Shown: positions 60,499 to 64,000 of the stretch, piece by piece
How positions within the stretch are numbered: position 1 is the stretch's first letter
Layout of the letters: each line of letters begins with the position of its first letter
Assembly: GCA_026710045.1 (NCBI GenBank)
Contig: JAPORU010000161.1
Coordinates: 20,025-84,024, forward strand
Direction of reading: 5' to 3'
Length of the DNA: 64,000 nucleotides
Source: Aestuariivita sp.
Lineage (GTDB): Bacteria; Pseudomonadota; Alphaproteobacteria; Rhodobacterales; Rhodobacteraceae
Program-made: the position numbers and the translations under genes
Notes under the pieces: model-generated
What the model was told of the DNA's origin: nothing
Databases searched by the model: none
What the model saw: the letters and a program-made list of their open reading frames with translations, nothing else

Positions 60499-60727
60499 CT
60501 TGCAATGCGGTCCGTTACAGATCGAGCGTAAAGCCAACGGGATCACGACAGTCAATCACCTTCGTCATTGCAACAATACTGCTTCCTTAGGTCAACCCAA
60601 GCATTGAAATCTATAATGCTCTGTCGACTGGGTTTGCAATATATGAGGCTTTTGCAGCCTGACTGGAACAAACACATGATTATAGAAATTTCCAGTGGTT
60701 GTGCGATAAATGTAAAAAGAGGCTCTG

Positions 60728-61027
60728 ATGTCTGACACGCCTTTGCAAGCTGTTGCCACTCTCGCCGCGCATCGCACGAGCATTGATCGACTCGATGCCA
60801 TTCTCATACAAACCCTTGCAGAACGTTTCAGTCACACGACATTGATTGGCCAATTGAAATACGAACATAATTTGCCGCCCTCAGACCCCCTGCGTGAGCA
60901 GCAGCAATTCAATCGAATCGAAAAACTTGCACACGAATCGGGTCTCGATCCGGACTTCGCAAAGAAAATCCTGCGAACGGTGATTGATGAAGTTCTCAAG
61001 ACCTATCCAGATACTCTCTCACGATGA
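60728..61027 (+). CDS. Chorismate mutase (AroQ type)
   Basis: Converts chorismate to prephenate toward Phe and Tyr. The 99-residue all-helical protein has [39 protein letters not shown] (catalytic Lys and Arg region) and [14 protein letters not shown] chorismate mutase between ffh and rpsP is a conserved alphaproteobacterial arrangement. It ends 40 bp before rpsP. Confidence 0.9.
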   Translation: MSDTPLQAVATLAAHRTSIDRLDAILIQTLAERFSHTTLIGQLKYEHNLPPSDPLREQQQFNRIEKLAHESGLDPDFAKKILRTVIDEVLKTYPDTLSR

Positions 61028-61067
61028 GCGTGACACACCATTTAAAACATTCCAAAGGAGAAACGAC

Positions 61068-61412
61068 ATGGCAATGAAAATCCGACTGGCGCGTGGAGGA
61101 TCCAAAAAAAGACCCTTCTACCGTATTGTGGCCGCCGACTCCCGCATGCCACGCGACGGACGCTTTATCGAGAAACTGGGAACCTACAACCCTCTTCTCC
61201 CGAAGGACAGTGACGAGCGGATAAAGATGAATATCGAGCGCATCACCTACTGGCTGAGTCAAGGTGCTCAACCCTCTGATCGCGTGTCACGATTTCTCGA
61301 GGCATCCAATATCCTTGAAAGGAAGGAACGGTTCAATCCCAACAAGGGCGAACCCAAGCAAAAGGCGAAAGAGCGTGCAGAGGCCAAAGAGACCCAAAAG
61401 CATCAAGAGTGA
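61068..61412 (+). CDS. rpsP: 30S ribosomal protein S16
   Basis: Small-subunit assembly protein. The 114-residue protein starts [26 protein letters not shown] and contains [15 protein letters not shown] and [20 protein letters not shown]; the C-terminal extension is Lys/Glu-rich. ATG 61068 has AAAGGAG a few bases upstream; the longer frame from 60984 overlaps the mutase gene and is rejected. Confidence 0.96.
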   Translation: MAMKIRLARGGSKKRPFYRIVAADSRMPRDGRFIEKLGTYNPLLPKDSDERIKMNIERITYWLSQGAQPSDRVSRFLEASNILERKERFNPNKGEPKQKAKERAEAKETQKHQE

Positions 61413-61631
61413 AGATACACGTGCAACAACCGCGTCTGATGAGGCATCATGAGCCAACGTACCAGAGGTTTCTGAGCACCAGTACCAAACAATCTAAAGC
61501 GGTGTGACAGCTCAAAACGCGATCCACAACGATTAATACATCCGTCAATCACACAACCCATCGAAACTCAACAGCTTCATGTTACGAATCATGCATATCC
61601 CTTTCATTGAACGCCCTCTGGTAGAACCGCA

Positions 61632-62153
61632 ATGTCTGAGATGAGAGAGAATTCGAATCTGATCTGTATCGGGGAAATTCAGTCTGCCCACGGTGTAGAC
61701 GGCGACGTGAAACTCAAGAGTTATTGTACCGAACCGTCGGATATTGCCCGGTACACACCATTGATCGACCCCATTCAAAATAATCAGTATGAAGTAACAC
61801 TGAAACGTCCAACAAAGATCGGATTTATCGCAAAAATACACGGGATCTCAACAAAGGAGGCCGCCGATAAATTGGGCGGAACCAAACTCTATATCCCGCG
61901 CGCGCATTTACCAGACCTACCCGATGATGAATTCTATCATGCCGATCTCTTGGGTCTCAATGTTATCACTGCGGACGGAGTCACTCTCGGTCACGTAATG
62001 GCTGTGCAAAACCATGGAGCAGGTGACCTCCTTGAAGTCCACAATCCGAAGAAGGATATGTCCTTTCTCTTGCCATTTACACGTACCGCAGTTCCAACGA
62101 TAAACGTTAAGGAACGACGTATCGTGGCGGACCCTCCAGAGGGACTGATCTAA
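61632..62153 (+). CDS. rimM: Ribosome maturation factor RimM
   Basis: Binds S19 and matures the 30S head. The 173-residue protein has ICIGEIQSAHGVDGDVKLKSYC at the N-terminus and a C-terminal PRC-barrel (DDEFYHADLLGLNVITADG, DLLEVHNPKKDMSFLLPFT). It lies 219 bp after rpsP, a larger gap than usual, with no gene between. Confidence 0.94.
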   Translation: MSEMRENSNLICIGEIQSAHGVDGDVKLKSYCTEPSDIARYTPLIDPIQNNQYEVTLKRPTKIGFIAKIHGISTKEAADKLGGTKLYIPRAHLPDLPDDEFYHADLLGLNVITADGVTLGHVMAVQNHGAGDLLEVHNPKKDMSFLLPFTRTAVPTINVKERRIVADPPEGLI

Positions 62154-62210
62154 CCTCTCTCATTGTTTGAATCCGTAATCCGCAAGCGAAATATAAACTC
62201 GGAACAACAG

Positions 62211-62235
62211 GGCTTCGGAATAAGTAGCCGAGGCC
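62211..62235 (+). promoter_or_regulatory. 8-bp hairpin in the rimM-trmD spacer
   Basis: GGCTTCGG (62211-62218), loop AATAAGTAG, CCGAGGCC (62228-62235), with one G-T pair. No T run follows, so it is more likely a leader structure of trmD or an RNA processing site than a terminator. Confidence 0.4.
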
Positions 62236-62293
62236 GTTTATCAAGGCAGAGGTCGCAGTCAGTCCAAAAAACGACTATTCGGAAGAGCTTGCA

Positions 62294-63091
62294 ATGACAC
62301 ATTCCGCCTCTCGATCAAAGGGATTTAAGACCATCAATCCCAATACCACCCCACGTGCGCTCGTTTCTCAATCATCAGAACTCAGTACCGCATGGAAAGC
62401 TGCGGTCATTTCACTGTTTCCAGAAGCTTTCCCCGGACTTCTTGACCTCAGTTTATCCGGTAGAGCCCGTAACGATGGGTTGTGGCAACTCAAGGTTCAC
62501 AACTTAAGAAATTATGGTCTTGGCAAGCACCGTAAAGTTGACGACACACCCGCAGGAGGTGGTGCTGGAATGATTATTCGACCCGACGTCATGGGACACG
62601 CCATAGAAGCTGTTATTGCGGAAACCAGTCATCAATGGTCGAGAATTTATCTCAGTCCACGCGGTCATCCGATCAACCAGCCATTCATTGAGGAACTCGC
62701 GCGTGCTGATGGCGTCATTCTGATTTGCGGACGCTACGAGGGGCTTGATGAGCGCACGATAACGCATTACGGTCTTGAAGAACGCTCGCTCGGTGATTTC
62801 GTGCTCAGTGGAGGCGAATTGGCCGCACAAGCCTTAATTGACGCAACCGTTCGTCTACTACCCGGCGTCATTGGAAATTACGAATCGACCAAAAACGAGA
62901 GTTTTTCCAACGACCTTCTCGAGCATCCTCACTACACCCGACCAACGGAATGGAAAGGTTACAGGATACCACCGATCCTCACATCAGGGAATCACCAAGA
63001 AGTCACAAAGTGGCGCATAAAGAAATCCAAAATAATAACTCGCGCACGTCGCCCCGATTTATGGACCAAATATGTAAAATCACGGCGCTAA
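62294..63091 (+). CDS. trmD: tRNA (guanine-N1)-methyltransferase TrmD
   Basis: Methylates G37 of tRNAs to prevent frameshifting. The 265-residue SPOUT protein has KVDDTPAGGGAGMII, ICGRYEGLDERTITHY and SLGDFVLSGGELAA, forming the SAM-binding knot. It carries about 34 residues before the usual start region (KAAVISLFPEAFPG); no in-frame ATG, GTG or TTG occurs between, and GGAAGAG precedes the ATG, so the extension looks genuine. The expected rplS does not follow. Confidence 0.95.
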   Translation: MTHSASRSKGFKTINPNTTPRALVSQSSELSTAWKAAVISLFPEAFPGLLDLSLSGRARNDGLWQLKVHNLRNYGLGKHRKVDDTPAGGGAGMIIRPDVMGHAIEAVIAETSHQWSRIYLSPRGHPINQPFIEELARADGVILICGRYEGLDERTITHYGLEERSLGDFVLSGGELAAQALIDATVRLLPGVIGNYESTKNESFSNDLLEHPHYTRPTEWKGYRIPPILTSGNHQEVTKWRIKKSKIITRARRPDLWTKYVKSRR

Positions 63092-63483
63092 CCGGTTCAA
63101 CCATTTTCGCTCAATTTTGGCTCTCCTGCGAAAGCGGCATCGAAACTCGTGACAAACCATCACTAGAACATCCGCAAAACGCTGAAGGCAAATCTGAAAA
63201 GGTCAAGCGGTGCACATCATTGTTGAATCAGTGGTCGTTTTCAAACCTGATCTTTATAGCGACGGTGCATTAAGATTTGACTATTGCTTTATCAAAATAC
63301 ATTGAAAACCGTGGAAGTTATTCGGAGTTTTCAATAATCATTTACTCTGAATTCAAACAGCAAGCAATCTTAATTTGTTGGAATATCTCAACTTCGCAGT
63401 TTGTAAGCTGAATATTTAAGGGGTAATAGCTGGTCAAATTAACACAATTAGACGTAATCACCAAACCAAAATTCCATTAAGTT
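63092..63483. other. AT-rich gap downstream of trmD
   Basis: About 390 bp; the last 200 bp are near one-third G+C, well below the rest. ATTGAAAAC (63301-63309) and GTTTTCAAT (63327-63335) form a 9-bp inverted repeat with a 17-nt loop. No gene is recognised and rplS is absent. Confidence 0.5.
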
Positions 63484-63789
63484 ATGCAAAATTTATCCGA
63501 TATTGATCTGAGTGCCCCAGGTCTTTCATTCTCTAACTTGCTGAAGTTGGCGGAGCCAAATAAATTAAAGAAACTTCTGCCAGCAGAAGTAATCGAAATT
63601 ATGGACAGTTTAGAGCCAGGCTTCAGCAGTTCAATAAAATTAATCGAATTAGCTGAAAAAATTTTGGATCCAAAAACCACCTTGACGAATGCTCTCTTAC
63701 GGTCCGAAGTAATTTCATTAATGCCAATCAAGAAGGCACGTGAACTCTGTTCAAAACTAGTATACCAACATCATTGTATTGATGTTTAA
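63484..63789 (+). CDS. Unrecognised 101-residue protein, possibly a truncated N-terminal fragment
   Basis: Helical, leucine- and lysine-rich protein with phrases such as SNLLKLAEPNKLKKLLP and SEVISLMPIKKARELCSKLV. Low G+C relative to neighbours. Helical order without a closing domain suggests the front part of a larger protein cut at about 63780, where the sequence character changes. No family is recognised and no clear ribosome binding site precedes the ATG. Confidence 0.45.
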   Translation: MQNLSDIDLSAPGLSFSNLLKLAEPNKLKKLLPAEVIEIMDSLEPGFSSSIKLIELAEKILDPKTTLTNALLRSEVISLMPIKKARELCSKLVYQHHCIDV

Positions 63790-64000
63790 AGCCGCAGACA
63801 TGTTGTTTTGATGTATCCTGATATGATAGAGTAGCCTGACACACCAACAAAAAAATCCCATGGGTTTGAGCAGGGCCGTTTTCTGAGGTTGGGGTAACCG
63901 ACAGAGGCGTGGGATAGAACGTGTGAGGCAAAAACCCTGAATCCGAACGGTCGGACGTTTTACCATGTGGCCTCGGACGCTGAGGAGACCCGGAAGAGCG
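63790..64000. mobile_element. Possible insertion-sequence end or remnant at window edge
   Basis: The sequence becomes G+C-rich abruptly after the AT-rich gene and ends in CCCGGAAGAGCG, reminiscent of the GGCTCTTCCGG-type ends of ISL3-like elements read on the other strand. No transposase frame is present in these 210 bp and no matching opposite end was found, so the call is tentative. Confidence 0.25.

Overview
The window is chromosomal DNA from an alphaproteobacterium, roughly half G+C by eye. It is probably a Rhodospirillales-like or SAR116-like lineage, although the order is inferred from gene content and was not tested by phylogeny. Supporting signs are the alphaproteobacterial small families (DUF2842, DUF1491, DUF1285, CHCC zinc finger), a chorismate mutase between ffh and rpsP, a MoxR/DUF58/BatA-DUF4159 operon, and a PpaA/AerR-like B12-binding protein. 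Most of the sequence is core genome, but gaps of 330-850 bp are frequent and several expected neighbours are missing (envC between gpmI and ctpA, pth beside ychF or rplY, rplS after trmD, trpB before trpA). This suggests rearrangement and gene decay.

Layout. 1-5.2 kb: partial rpiA, then glutathione S-transferase + L-serine dehydratase, an EamA exporter and thiamine pyrophosphokinase. 5.0-12.8 kb: DUF2842/purA (minus), secG, pyrG, an Rpn-type nuclease, rpsT with a clear terminator, and dnaA. 12.9-20.2 kb: a four-gene minus-strand operon (MoxR ATPase, DUF58, BatA/DUF4159 membrane protein, second large membrane protein), every junction a 4-bp stop/start overlap, with DUF1285 divergent. 20.4-27.4 kb: polA, a CHCC zinc-finger protein, gpmI and the ctpA protease. 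27.6-37.2 kb: a long minus-strand run rpoZ-rsh-DUF2062-pdxJ-hydrolase-acpS-lepB-rnc-era-DUF1491-recO, linking stringent response, cofactor and lipid synthesis, RNA processing and repair. 37.9-43.1 kb: a tandem NTF2-like protein, folK, a B12-binding regulator, ispH, a methyltransferase and rnhA.

43.9-51.3 kb is an accessory polyol uptake and oxidation cluster: binding protein, attenuating terminator, two permeases, a degenerate short-chain dehydrogenase, an AraC regulator, a long-chain polyol dehydrogenase and the ABC ATPase. Imported polyol would be oxidised to a ketose; no ketose kinase is present. 51.9-58.8 kb: ychF, trpA, an exonuclease, an FMN-dependent lactate dehydrogenase, an MFS transporter and rplY. 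58.9-63.1 kb: a structured leader, then ffh, chorismate mutase, rpsP, rimM and trmD. The last ~0.8 kb is AT-rich and holds an unrecognised short gene and possible mobile-element sequence at the edge.

The most notable observations are the uninterrupted but catalytically broken dehydrogenase reading frame in the polyol cluster, two tandem hairpins just upstream of ffh, and an isolated AerR/PpaA-like B12 protein. I found no CRISPR array, rRNA, tRNA or convincing replication origin.
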